Assembly (NCBI GenBank): GCA_913046825.1
Contig: CAJWTF010000003.1
Span: 11,487 to 75,486, forward strand
DNA from: an uncultured Rickettsiales bacterium
GTDB lineage: Bacteria > Pseudomonadota > Alphaproteobacteria > UBA8366
DNA length: 64,000 nt
Direction of reading: 5' to 3'
This document shows, piece by piece, positions 42,447 to 51,012 of the stretch (position 1 is the stretch's first letter; each line of letters begins with the position of its first letter). The position numbers and the translations under genes are program-made. The notes beneath the pieces were generated by a model. It had not been told where the DNA came from, ran no database searches, and saw only the letters and a program-made list of their open reading frames with translations.

Positions 42447-43526
42447 TTAAGCGGTTTTGAGTAGTTCGTCTGGTTTGTAGGTGGCACTACGCGGGCGGAC
42501 CCCTTTGCGCGGGCCGTTGAGCGCCTTATTCGCGAAGTCGGCATTCAGCGGTCGGGCTCCATCGTGATTGAGCCAAAGCCGCAGAAGCAGGCGTTTTCGT
42601 TCTTCTTCTTCGTAATCCTCGAAATCACCGCGCGAATGCAGGATCACGGAATTGTTGAGCCATTGAATGTCGCCGGGCTCAAAGATCATGGAAAGTTCAA
42701 CATCTTCGCGAATTGCGACCTCGCCGACGAAATTAATGGCGGCTTGTTCCAATTCAGTGAGCGGAGCGCCGGCTTTCACCGCACCCGCTTCGATGGCTTT
42801 CTGATTGAAACGACAAGCGAGGTATCCCTCGTGCCAACTAAAGGTCGGGATGCGATGAGTGACTTCGTTCGGATCGCCGGTCGGCCCTTTACCGTCGAGC
42901 TCGAAGTGAAAACCTCGATGCAAGGCGGGCAGATATTCCGGATGTTTGTCGAAGACTTCGTTGTAAATCGCCATCGAGCTGCGAATGGTGCTGGCGCCGC
43001 CGGATTTCGCGACGCGCAAACAGACCAAGCCGACAATATCGGTGATGTCGCAATGAGGGCGCAATTCCGCTGAGCTCATACTGCCGCGATGTTCGCTCTT
43101 GGTATAGTCGAACCCATGGTCGCGGATTTCCTGGATCAATTCGCCTTTGATGTTCTGGGACTCTGCCACGCCGATATGCTGGCCGATGCCCCAATAAATT
43201 CGGCGGAGGTCGGCTTCGTCGTAGTTCTCGACCGGAAAGCCCCGCATCAGGACGAACCCACGCCCGTATTCCAACTCATGGACCATCCGCGCCAGCTCGT
43301 CGGCGAAGCCATCCAGGGGGAAATCGTCTTTCGTGACGTCCTGCTCGGCCAAGCCCTTTTCCTTTGAGTGGTGAAGGGCCGCGTCCATTTCCGCCACATG
43401 TTCCGGCTGGATTCGCCAAATCCAAGATGTTTCGTCGCGCAGGTCCTTGCCGTGCCAGGCACAGGCCAAGTCTATGCGGACAGGGTTTTCCGGCGTGCCG
43501 CCAAGTTTACGAGCATCTTCGGTCAT
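42447..43526 (-). CDS. TauD/TfdA-family 2-oxoglutarate dioxygenase (2)
   Basis: A 359-residue oxygenase longer than the others here. H-C-D (R-P-H-C-D-I-T-D) supplies the proximal His and Asp, and L-N-N-S-V-I-L-H-S-R-G-D-F supplies the distal His. The extra N terminus and the HxD spacing resemble the gamma-butyrobetaine hydroxylase-like and clavaminate-synthase-like branch. The gene starts at ATG 43526, diverging from the lyase gene at 43614 across 87 bp. It leads a two-gene operon with the aldolase. Confidence 0.88.
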   Translation of the reverse strand: MTEDARKLGGTPENPVRIDLACAWHGKDLRDETSWIWRIQPEHVAEMDAALHHSKEKGLAEQDVTKDDFPLDGFADELARMVHELEYGRGFVLMRGFPVENYDEADLRRIYWGIGQHIGVAESQNIKGELIQEIRDHGFDYTKSEHRGSMSSAELRPHCDITDIVGLVCLRVAKSGGASTIRSSMAIYNEVFDKHPEYLPALHRGFHFELDGKGPTGDPNEVTHRIPTFSWHEGYLACRFNQKAIEAGAVKAGAPLTELEQAAINFVGEVAIREDVELSMIFEPGDIQWLNNSVILHSRGDFEDYEEEERKRLLLRLWLNHDGARPLNADFANKALNGPRKGVRPRSATYKPDELLKTA

Positions 43527-43613
43527 GATCGATTTCCTCCGCTTCTACTCAAACTATAGTTATTGCGGCAACGGCGCGCTTCAATTTCGCGCGAAATCGA
43601 AAAGGAAAGATAC

Positions 43614-44513
43614 ATGGAACGCTCGACGACGCGATTGCGCGCCCTTCTGAAGGAAAAAGACTTTGTTTATATGCCCGCTGTCTACTATCCGCTCGGCGGC
43701 CGGCTGATTGAGGATATGGGTTTCGATGCGGCCTATGTCGGTGGTTACGTCACCGGTGGCTCGCGGGCCGTGAGTGAGCCATTGCTCACCATGACAGAGC
43801 AAGTGGAGACGGCGGAGCATGTCGCGCGGTCGATTAAGGCACCAGTGATCTGTGATGCCGGCGCCGGGTTCGGCGAGCCGCTTCATGTGACCCGCACGAT
43901 AAAGGAGTTCATCAACGCAGGGGTGGCGGGCGTCCATATCGAAGATCAACTTTTTCCGAAGCGCGCGCATTACCACAAGTATGTGGCGCACGCGATTCCG
44001 GCGGAAGAGCTTGTCGATAAAATCCGCTGGGCCTGCAAATCCCGGGACGAGCACGATCCAGATTTCGTCGTCATCGCGCGCACCGACACTTGTCGTTTCG
44101 ACGGATTGGATGAAGCGGTACGGCGGGTCAATATGTGCGCCGACGTGGGCGCGGATATGGGATTGCTGTTCCCGATGAACGATGAAGAAGCGGAACGAGC
44201 GCCAAAGGAATGCAATATCCCCTTGGTCTATGTGCAGAGCCGCGGTAACCGTGAAGGTCGGCCGACCTATTCGATGGAACGGCTGCGGGACATGGGCTAC
44301 GCCGCCTGTATCGACGCGCAGTTATTCTTGTTGGTGAGCCTGCATTTCACCCGCAAGGCGCTCGAGGAGATGCGCGAGAAGGGCGAGTATTCCGGTATGT
44401 CTTGGGATGAAATGGTGGATGCCCGCCAATCAGTCGAGGATTTGATCGGCCTCGACGCTTACTACGAGATCGAGGAGCAGACGGTGGAAGACAAGAAATG
44501 GGGCAAGCGTTAG
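43614..44513 (+). CDS. PEP mutase/isocitrate lyase superfamily protein
   Basis: A 299-residue TIM-barrel lyase. C-D-A-G-A-G-F-G-E-P and H-I-E-D-Q-L-F-P-K-R-A-H-Y-H-K are the active-site strands. In isocitrate lyase the second strand carries K-K-C-G-H, and in PEP mutase K-x-N-S. Here it reads K-R-A-H-Y-H, so neither known activity fits closely. V-V-I-A-R-T-D-T-C-R-F follows with the conserved Arg and Asp. The start is ATG 43614 with AAAGGAAAG upstream. It is followed by dioxygenase (3), 69 bp later. Confidence 0.85.
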   Translation: MERSTTRLRALLKEKDFVYMPAVYYPLGGRLIEDMGFDAAYVGGYVTGGSRAVSEPLLTMTEQVETAEHVARSIKAPVICDAGAGFGEPLHVTRTIKEFINAGVAGVHIEDQLFPKRAHYHKYVAHAIPAEELVDKIRWACKSRDEHDPDFVVIARTDTCRFDGLDEAVRRVNMCADVGADMGLLFPMNDEEAERAPKECNIPLVYVQSRGNREGRPTYSMERLRDMGYAACIDAQLFLLVSLHFTRKALEEMREKGEYSGMSWDEMVDARQSVEDLIGLDAYYEIEEQTVEDKKWGKR

Positions 44514-44582
44514 GCTCGCTTTTCTCTCTTCAATGGGGCGTTAGGTTACTTGGTATCGATGCGGTGAAATCGGAGAAGTGCG

Positions 44583-45440
44583 ATGAACGACTTATCTGTC
44601 CAATCCATGCGGCGGCTTTCGAAGGCGGGCGGGGTCGAGATTCCCGGGATGGATCTCTCGCGCCAGTTGAGCGAGGCGGAGAAGCAATTGATCCGCGAAG
44701 CGTTCCTCGAGCACCACATTCTGATTTTCCGGGATCAAGATCTTTCGAAGGAACAGCAGACCGCCTATACGGAACAGTTTGGGGAATTGGAGGGGCATGT
44801 TATTCGCCAGCGTGACGGCAGCGCGATGCCAATGGTTCAGCAGATCGAAAATCTCGATGAAGAAGGCAAGCCGACTTATAAACCGCTGACCCACGGCAAC
44901 TACTTCTGGCACACCGACAAATCCTATCACGCGGTCCCATCGCTTGCGACGTTACTGCATGCACAGGAACTTCCGAAGAGTGGTGGCGACACGCAATTCG
45001 CAAATATGTACCTGGCCTATGAAGCATTATCGGATGAGCAAAAGCGGGAATATGCCGACCTTCAGGTCGTGCATAGCTGGGAGGCCAATCGCCGCAATAC
45101 CGGCAACAAACCGGCGAGTGAAGAAGAACGGCGCGAACGCCCTCCGGTCACGCATCCGTTGATTCGGACCCATCCGGAGACTGGTCGCAAGACCCTTTAT
45201 CTCGGCGTACACACGTCACATATCGAGGGACGCGAAGAGGAAGGTCGGAAAATGCTGGAAGACCTTCAGGCTTTTGCGACTCAGGATGAGTTCGTTTATT
45301 CGCATCAATGGCGTGTCGGCGATTTAGCGATGTGGGACAATCGATGCCTATTGCACCGCGCCATTGCCAATTACGGTATGTCGACGGAGCGCCGTATTTT
45401 ACACCGCACGGTAATCAAGGGCGTCGACGTTCCGCATTAG
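44583..45440 (+). CDS. TauD/TfdA-family 2-oxoglutarate dioxygenase (3)
   Basis: A 285-residue oxygenase. F-W-H-T-D-K-S-Y gives the proximal HxD, S-G-G-D-T-Q-F-A-N-M the usual 2OG-Thr block, and W-D-N-R-C-L-L-H-R-A the distal His, with Arg in R-I-L-H-R-T. The block T-H-P-L-I-R-T-H-P-E-T-G-R-K is the family substrate-domain hallmark. It probably shares a transcript with the lyase. It is convergent with dioxygenase (4), 37 bp apart, with a palindrome between. Confidence 0.92.
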   Translation: MNDLSVQSMRRLSKAGGVEIPGMDLSRQLSEAEKQLIREAFLEHHILIFRDQDLSKEQQTAYTEQFGELEGHVIRQRDGSAMPMVQQIENLDEEGKPTYKPLTHGNYFWHTDKSYHAVPSLATLLHAQELPKSGGDTQFANMYLAYEALSDEQKREYADLQVVHSWEANRRNTGNKPASEEERRERPPVTHPLIRTHPETGRKTLYLGVHTSHIEGREEEGRKMLEDLQAFATQDEFVYSHQWRVGDLAMWDNRCLLHRAIANYGMSTERRILHRTVIKGVDVPH

Positions 45441-45445
45441 CGGAA

Positions 45446-45477
45446 CCCCCTAACCCTCTCCCACGCGGGGAGAGGGG
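45446..45477. repeat. Palindromic repeat between convergent dioxygenase genes
   Basis: CCCCTAACCCTCTCCC is followed by ACGC and GGGGAGAGGGG. The stem CCCTCTCCC to GGGGAGAGGG with a short loop matches the arms of the repeat at 41548-41645. It fills nearly all of the gap between two convergent stops, so bidirectional termination is likely. Confidence 0.65.
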
Positions 45478-46335
45478 CTAGACTCGCACCGTTGGACTAT
45501 CACCCGCAATCGTCGTTCGGATCATGACCCGCGCATGTTTGTCGCGCGCGAAGGGACGACCGCGATGGACGACGGCGCGATTGTCCCAGAGAACCACATC
45601 GTTTGCGCGCCAAGTATGCGTATAAACCCGTTCCGGTGCGGTTGCGAAGGCGACTAATTCGTCAATGAGCTGCTTTGCCTCGTCATCGGGCATGCCGACA
45701 ATCGCGCCTGCGTGGGAGCCGACATAAAGCGACTTCTTGCCGGTCTCAGGAATATCTCGGACCATGATTTGCTTCACCGGCGGTAATTCGTCGTACTCGG
45801 CCTGGGTCATCAGCTCAGGGTTGATGCGATTCCGGGACGCCGCGAAATGATGCAACGCGATTTTCCCGTCAATTTTGGCTTTTGTGTCTTCCGGCAGATC
45901 GTCCCAGGCGACGATCATACTCGCGTACTCGGTCTCTCCACCCTCCGGCGGCACGGTCTTGGCGGAGAGCATGGAGGCCAGCGCCGGTGTCGGCTTGAAA
46001 GAGCTATCGCTGTGCCAGAGCGAGTTTGCCTTGTGGACCATGTTGAGGCGATGATCGTCCGGCACCACATTGCCGTCTTCGCCAACATTGCTCAGGATCA
46101 CCAATGGGGTCCCGGCACCGTAGGAGCCGACTTTTGTCGCTTCCAGCGGGCCCAATCTTTTGCTGAATGCAATTTGCTGTTCGTCCGTCAACGGTTGGTC
46201 CGGAAAGACGAGAACCGAGTGACTGGCAAAACCCTCGCGCAGTTTGGCAAATGTCTCGTCGTCCAAGTCATTGGCGAGGTCGATGCCGGTGACACGGGCG
46301 CCGAAACGGGTGTGCAAAGTTTCGAAGTTGATCAT
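45478..46335 (-). CDS. TauD/TfdA-family 2-oxoglutarate dioxygenase (4)
   Basis: A 285-residue oxygenase that opens with I-N-F-E-T-L-H-T-R-F-G. L-W-H-S-D-S-S-F supplies the HxD pair, E-G-G-E-T-E-Y-A-S-M the 2OG-Thr block and W-D-N-R-A-V-V-H-R-G the distal His, with Arg in V-M-I-R-T. It resembles 2,4-D and alpha-ketoglutarate-dependent taurine-like dioxygenases (TfdA branch). It sits 72 bp after the FAD/GcvT gene on the same strand and may be cotranscribed with it. Confidence 0.92.
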   Translation of the reverse strand: MINFETLHTRFGARVTGIDLANDLDDETFAKLREGFASHSVLVFPDQPLTDEQQIAFSKRLGPLEATKVGSYGAGTPLVILSNVGEDGNVVPDDHRLNMVHKANSLWHSDSSFKPTPALASMLSAKTVPPEGGETEYASMIVAWDDLPEDTKAKIDGKIALHHFAASRNRINPELMTQAEYDELPPVKQIMVRDIPETGKKSLYVGSHAGAIVGMPDDEAKQLIDELVAFATAPERVYTHTWRANDVVLWDNRAVVHRGRPFARDKHARVMIRTTIAGDSPTVRV

Positions 46336-46407
46336 AATCGTAGAACCGCCAGCGATATTTATTCTCTATTCAAGATCGGTCGCCCATTGGCGAATGACAA
46401 CTGCAGG

Positions 46408-48855
46408 TCAGTCGCGCAGCCGTGTGCCCGCCGGATCATGGAGGGGTTTCAACGACGCTGTGGCCGCATGCCGGGTGAGCGCTGCTTCGACTTCGAAGCG
46501 TCCACTCGCAATGATATCGTCGATCGTGCTGCCGCCAAGCTGGATATAGCCGATGGCGACGGAGCGGCCGACCGTATGACCGTACGCAGCGGAAGTCGTA
46601 TATCCCAAAATATCGCCGTCGACGAGAATCGGCTCCAATCCCATCAAGATTACATCCGGGTCGTCGACGCTCAGCAGGATACGCCGTCGTCCGACACCAT
46701 CGACCTTTTGCCGCTCGAGCGCTGCCCGGCCGGTGAAGTCGGTATTACTGGAGAGTTTTGTTGCGAACCCCATGCCGGCTTGAAGTGGCGTGTCGTCAGG
46801 GCCGATGTCGTGTCCCCAGGCGCAATAACCCTTTTCGATGCGCAGTCCCGCCATGGCAAAGCTGCCGGCATTCTCTATGCCAAGATCACTGCCCGCTTCG
46901 CGAATTCGGTCGTAGAGCGGCAAAGCGGCCTCGCTCGGTACGTAAAGCTCCCATCCTAGCTCGCCCGCATAGGAGATGCGGGAGGCACGGGCGACGGTGT
47001 CGCCGATCTCGATTTCCCGGTGGGTGAGGTAAGGGAAGCCTTCATTGGTGAAATCATCGGGGCTGAGGCGGGACAACAATGTCCGGGCGTTCGGTCCCAT
47101 CACGCCGATCACCGCATAGGCGCTGGTCAAATCCGTTAAAGTGACGAATTCGTCGGCGGCGATGTGGCGGCGTAATAAATCCATGTCGCGGGTTTGCTGA
47201 ACCGAGCCGGTGACGATCAGGTAAGCGTCGTCCCGTATCCGCAGGGCGACCACATCGCTCTCATACCCGCCGCGGGTGTTCAGGATTGGGGTATAGGTGA
47301 CGCGTCCGACGGGCACATCCATCCGTCCCGCGCAGACCCGGTCGAGAAAAGCCGGGGCATCGCGGCCTTGGATGAGGATTTTGCTGAAGCTGGTTTGATC
47401 GAAGACGGCAACAGCTTCCCGTGCGGCTTTGTGTTCGCGGGCGACGCAATCGAACCAACGGGGTTTGCCGAAGCGAAGTTCTGTGGAGACACCACCGCCC
47501 GCCGGTTGGAACCAACTCGGTCGCTCCCAACCGCCCCGGTCGCCGAATTCCGCACCGAGAGACGCGAGCCTCTCGTGCAGGGGTGAGAGGCGCAAATTGC
47601 GGGCGCTCTCGAACTCATGTCCCGCATAGCCGATGGCGTAGTGCATGGAGAGATTTTCGGCGGCCCGGTCACGGACTGCCGTGAGTGTGTCTCGCACCCG
47701 GGCGAAGCGGCGCACATCGACCGACGAAAGGTCAACGCCGGGATCGCCGTCGACAACCCAATCCGCGAGCGCTTTACCTGCACCGCCGCTACTGGCGACA
47801 CCCATCGAATTCATGCCGCAGCACATGAAGAAGCCGGGCACTTCGGGTGCTTCGCCCATCAGGAATGCCCCATCCAGGGTGAAACTCTCGGGGCCGTTCA
47901 ACAACATCCGCACTTCCGCTGTCTCGAGCGCCGGGATGCGGTGCAAGGCTTCTGCCATGATTGGCTCGAAATGATCCCAATTCTCCCCCAGAAGGTCGAA
48001 GGAGAAATCATTCGGCAGCTGATTCAAATCGACTGGTCTGGCGTTCGGCTCGAAACTACCGACAAGTAGGCCTTGTGCCTCGTCACGGATATACATGTAT
48101 CCATCATGGGCACCGAGCACCGGCATGCCGGTATATATTCCATCGAACGGCTTGGTGATCAGCGCATAATGCTCGCAGGCGTAAAGTGGTGCTGAAATCC
48201 CTGCCATGCTTGCGATTGCGCGCGACCATAGACCGCCGCACAGCGCCACGGCGTCGCAGGCAATAGTGCCATTCTCCGTTTCGACGCCGCTGATGCGACC
48301 GTTGGCGAAGGTGAATCCGGTAACTGGTGTGTCCTCGAATATGCGCACGCCACCGCCGCGAGCGCCTTTGATCAAGGCAGCGCACACATCGCTGGAACTC
48401 ACCCGGCCGTCGCTCGGTGAGAGAATGCCGCCATGCAGGTCATCCGTATTGGCGATGGGCCAAAGCTTCTTGATCTCCGCCGCGTCGATTTCCTCGACCT
48501 CAATCCCGAAGGCGCGGGCGAGCGACGCTTGGCGGCGGATATGGGTCATCCGATCCGCGTTGGCGGCAATGCTAAGACTGCCGCAGCCGATCCAACCGGT
48601 CGATTGTCCGGTCTCCGCTTCCAAAGATTGATAGAGCTCGGCGCTGTATTTCATCAGCGTCGTAAGGCTGGAACTAGAACGGAGTTGGCGGACCTGCGCC
48701 GCCGAATGCCAGGTCGTGCCGCTGGTCAGCTTCGAGCGTTCCAGCAGGATCACCTCTTTTTTGCCCCGCTTTGCCAAATGGTAGGCGGTCGAGCAACCAA
48801 CGATACCGCCGCCGATGACGACGATCTCGGCTGATTGAGGAAGGGCGTCGGACAT
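46408..48855 (-). CDS. FAD-dependent dehydrogenase with GcvT-like domain (DMGDH/sarcosine dehydrogenase-like)
   Basis: An 815-residue two-part protein. The N-terminal DAO domain has I-V-V-I-G-G-G-I-V-G-C-S-T-A and L-T-S-G-T-T-W-H-S-A, where His50 is the usual site of covalent FAD attachment. From about residue 435 the C-terminal half is a GcvT/aminomethyltransferase fold with F-D-Q-T-S-F-S-K-I, G-G-Y-E-S-D-V and G-E-L-G-W-E-L-Y-V-P, which binds tetrahydrofolate. Relatives oxidise dimethylglycine or sarcosine and hand the methyl group to folate. It diverges from hyuA, with 81 bp between starts. Confidence 0.92.
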   Translation of the reverse strand: MSDALPQSAEIVVIGGGIVGCSTAYHLAKRGKKEVILLERSKLTSGTTWHSAAQVRQLRSSSSLTTLMKYSAELYQSLEAETGQSTGWIGCGSLSIAANADRMTHIRRQASLARAFGIEVEEIDAAEIKKLWPIANTDDLHGGILSPSDGRVSSSDVCAALIKGARGGGVRIFEDTPVTGFTFANGRISGVETENGTIACDAVALCGGLWSRAIASMAGISAPLYACEHYALITKPFDGIYTGMPVLGAHDGYMYIRDEAQGLLVGSFEPNARPVDLNQLPNDFSFDLLGENWDHFEPIMAEALHRIPALETAEVRMLLNGPESFTLDGAFLMGEAPEVPGFFMCCGMNSMGVASSGGAGKALADWVVDGDPGVDLSSVDVRRFARVRDTLTAVRDRAAENLSMHYAIGYAGHEFESARNLRLSPLHERLASLGAEFGDRGGWERPSWFQPAGGGVSTELRFGKPRWFDCVAREHKAAREAVAVFDQTSFSKILIQGRDAPAFLDRVCAGRMDVPVGRVTYTPILNTRGGYESDVVALRIRDDAYLIVTGSVQQTRDMDLLRRHIAADEFVTLTDLTSAYAVIGVMGPNARTLLSRLSPDDFTNEGFPYLTHREIEIGDTVARASRISYAGELGWELYVPSEAALPLYDRIREAGSDLGIENAGSFAMAGLRIEKGYCAWGHDIGPDDTPLQAGMGFATKLSSNTDFTGRAALERQKVDGVGRRRILLSVDDPDVILMGLEPILVDGDILGYTTSAAYGHTVGRSVAIGYIQLGGSTIDDIIASGRFEVEAALTRHAATASLKPLHDPAGTRLRD

Positions 48856-48936
48856 AGTTCTTGTTCCTTTGTGGACGCGAGCAACCTTAACTTAAATATA
48901 CGAATATCAGTACTGAGAAAGCCGGAAACAAACTTT

Positions 48937-51012
48937 ATGTCGCGGGAAGATAAAATTGCTCTGGGGATCGATGTTGGCGGCACGTTTACCGATGTGCTGG
49001 CGCTCGACCGGGTGTCCGGGAAGATCGTCTCCGCGTTCAAGGTGCCGTCGACACCTTCGGACCCGGCCGAGGGTGCGATTACTGGGGTCGACCGATACCG
49101 CGAGAGGACCGGGGGCGGGGCGGATGCGGTCTTTCACGGCACTACTGTTGGGACCAATGCGCTGATTACGAAGAAGGCGGCGAAGACCGCGCTGATCACG
49201 ACAAAGGGGTTTCGCGATGTCTTGGCTTTACGCCGCCATGCCCGGCCGCGCCTCTATGATCTGGCGCCAAAAATCTCCCCCGCCTTGGCGCCGAGAGAGC
49301 TGCGTTTCGAGGCTATGGAACGCATGGGCCCGGATGGTGTCGCTATCACGCCTCTGACTGAGATGGAAATCGGAAGGTTGATCGATGAGATCAGAGGGGC
49401 AGATGTGGGAGTGGTTGCGATATCATTATTGCACGCCTATGCGAACGATGAACACGAGCGGGCGTTGGGCGCTGCCCTTCAATCAGCGCTGCCGGAGTTG
49501 TTCGTCACCCTGTCGAGTGATGTCTGCCGTGAGTTTCGAGAGTTCGAGCGCACTAGCACGGTTGTGGTCAATGCTTTTATCGGTCCAGTGGTACAACGCT
49601 ATGTCGACGCCCTGGGCGACAATTTGCGCGCGCGGGAGATCGGTAATCTTTCCATCGTCAAGTCGAACGGAGGCCTGACCTCGGCGGCGAATGCGCGGCA
49701 CTACCCGGTACATCTGATTGAATCAGGACCTGCCGCCGGCATCATTGCGACGGCAGCGCTTGGCGAGGCGGAAGGTCTCGGCGACCTAATTGCTTTCGAT
49801 ATGGGCGGAACGACAGCGAAAGCGGGTGTGGTGGTAGATGGTAGGCCAAAACTCAGCACCGAATTCTATGCGGATCGATTCGTCGATGGGATAGATGTCG
49901 GCGGTTATCCTATTCAAAGCCCGGTCATCGATTTGATTGAGATTGGCGCAGGTGGTGGCTCGATTGCCTGGATCGATGTGGCGGGTGTTCTCAAGGTCGG
50001 TCCGGAGAGTGCTGGTGCTTTACCGGGCCCAGCCTGTTATGGGCGCGGCGGCGAGCAGGCAACGGTGACTGACGCGCATGTTGTCCTAGGGCATATCGCG
50101 GCGGACGGATTTGGCAGCGAGGATTTGGAGATCGACCCAGCGTTGGCGCGCCGTGCCGTCGAGACGGATATTTCCGGGCAACTCGGATGGTCTGTGGAAC
50201 GCGCGGCTTGGGGTATTTTGCGGCTTGCGACGGCGAATATGGCGGAGATGGTGCGACTTGCCACTCTGCGCCGCGGCCTCGATCCTCGCGATTTCAGTCT
50301 GGTGGCGTTCGGTGGTGCGGGTCCGTTGCATGCAGCCGAGATCGCTCGTGAGGTTGGTGTGCCACGCGTATTGATCCCGCCGGTACCAGGCCTCTTCAGT
50401 GCGATCGGCACGCTGCTCGGCGATATTCGCCACGATCTGGTGCAGACCCACTTACGCCGCCTCGATGATTTGCAAATAGGAGAGCTTGATGCGGGATTCG
50501 TGGCGTTGGAAGAGCGCGCTCAGACATTGATCGCGGCCGAAGATGGTGGCGGCGATTGGCGATATGAGCGCTCGCTCGATGCCCGGTTCGAAGGTCAACT
50601 CTTCGAGCTGAACTTGCCCGTGGCGACCGGCACCGCACCGGTGACGGATGACTTGGACGTCGCGTTTCGCGCCGCCTATCGCGAGACCTATGGTTACGAC
50701 TTGCCGGATCACACCGTCCAGTTAGTGAATTTGCGGTTGGTCGCAAGTGGCGGTGTCCGCGATGGCGGTTGGCCGCGTCTTGCGCTTGAGGGGCACGACG
50801 CGGCGGCACGGTCTCGAGAAGTCATCAGCGAGGACGGGTCGCGCCGGGAGGTGCCGGTCTGGCGACGGGATGCGCTGAAGGTAGGCCTGTCCCTTGAAGG
50901 CCCGGCGATAATCGAGGATTTTGGTGCGACGATCCGTTTGCTCGACCGGCAGAGACTAGTGGTCCGCGCTTCCGGCATGTTGGAGTTGAGCGAGCAGGAG
51001 GCGGTGGCATGA
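48937..51012 (+). CDS. hyuA: Hydantoinase/oxoprolinase family protein, subunit A
   Basis: A 691-residue HyuA. A-L-G-I-D-V-G-G-T-F-T-D-V is the ATP-binding motif. F-H-G-T-T-V-G-T-N-A, A-F-D-M-G-G-T-T-A-K and G-G-G-S-I-A-W are the actin-like nucleotide pocket, and F-G-G-A-G-P-L-H-A follows. With HyuB it hydrolyses hydantoins, N-methylhydantoin or 5-oxoproline in an ATP-driven reaction. The start is set at ATG 48937, since the upstream part is not protein-like. Its stop overlaps the HyuB start by ATGA. Confidence 0.92.
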   Translation: MSREDKIALGIDVGGTFTDVLALDRVSGKIVSAFKVPSTPSDPAEGAITGVDRYRERTGGGADAVFHGTTVGTNALITKKAAKTALITTKGFRDVLALRRHARPRLYDLAPKISPALAPRELRFEAMERMGPDGVAITPLTEMEIGRLIDEIRGADVGVVAISLLHAYANDEHERALGAALQSALPELFVTLSSDVCREFREFERTSTVVVNAFIGPVVQRYVDALGDNLRAREIGNLSIVKSNGGLTSAANARHYPVHLIESGPAAGIIATAALGEAEGLGDLIAFDMGGTTAKAGVVVDGRPKLSTEFYADRFVDGIDVGGYPIQSPVIDLIEIGAGGGSIAWIDVAGVLKVGPESAGALPGPACYGRGGEQATVTDAHVVLGHIAADGFGSEDLEIDPALARRAVETDISGQLGWSVERAAWGILRLATANMAEMVRLATLRRGLDPRDFSLVAFGGAGPLHAAEIAREVGVPRVLIPPVPGLFSAIGTLLGDIRHDLVQTHLRRLDDLQIGELDAGFVALEERAQTLIAAEDGGGDWRYERSLDARFEGQLFELNLPVATGTAPVTDDLDVAFRAAYRETYGYDLPDHTVQLVNLRLVASGGVRDGGWPRLALEGHDAAARSREVISEDGSRREVPVWRRDALKVGLSLEGPAIIEDFGATIRLLDRQRLVVRASGMLELSEQEAVA

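Noticed and set aside
45847..46959. A 370-codon plus-strand reading frame spanning the convergent end of the FAD/GcvT gene and dioxygenase (4)
   Set aside because: It is antisense to two well-supported genes and to their intergenic gap, with no domain signal.
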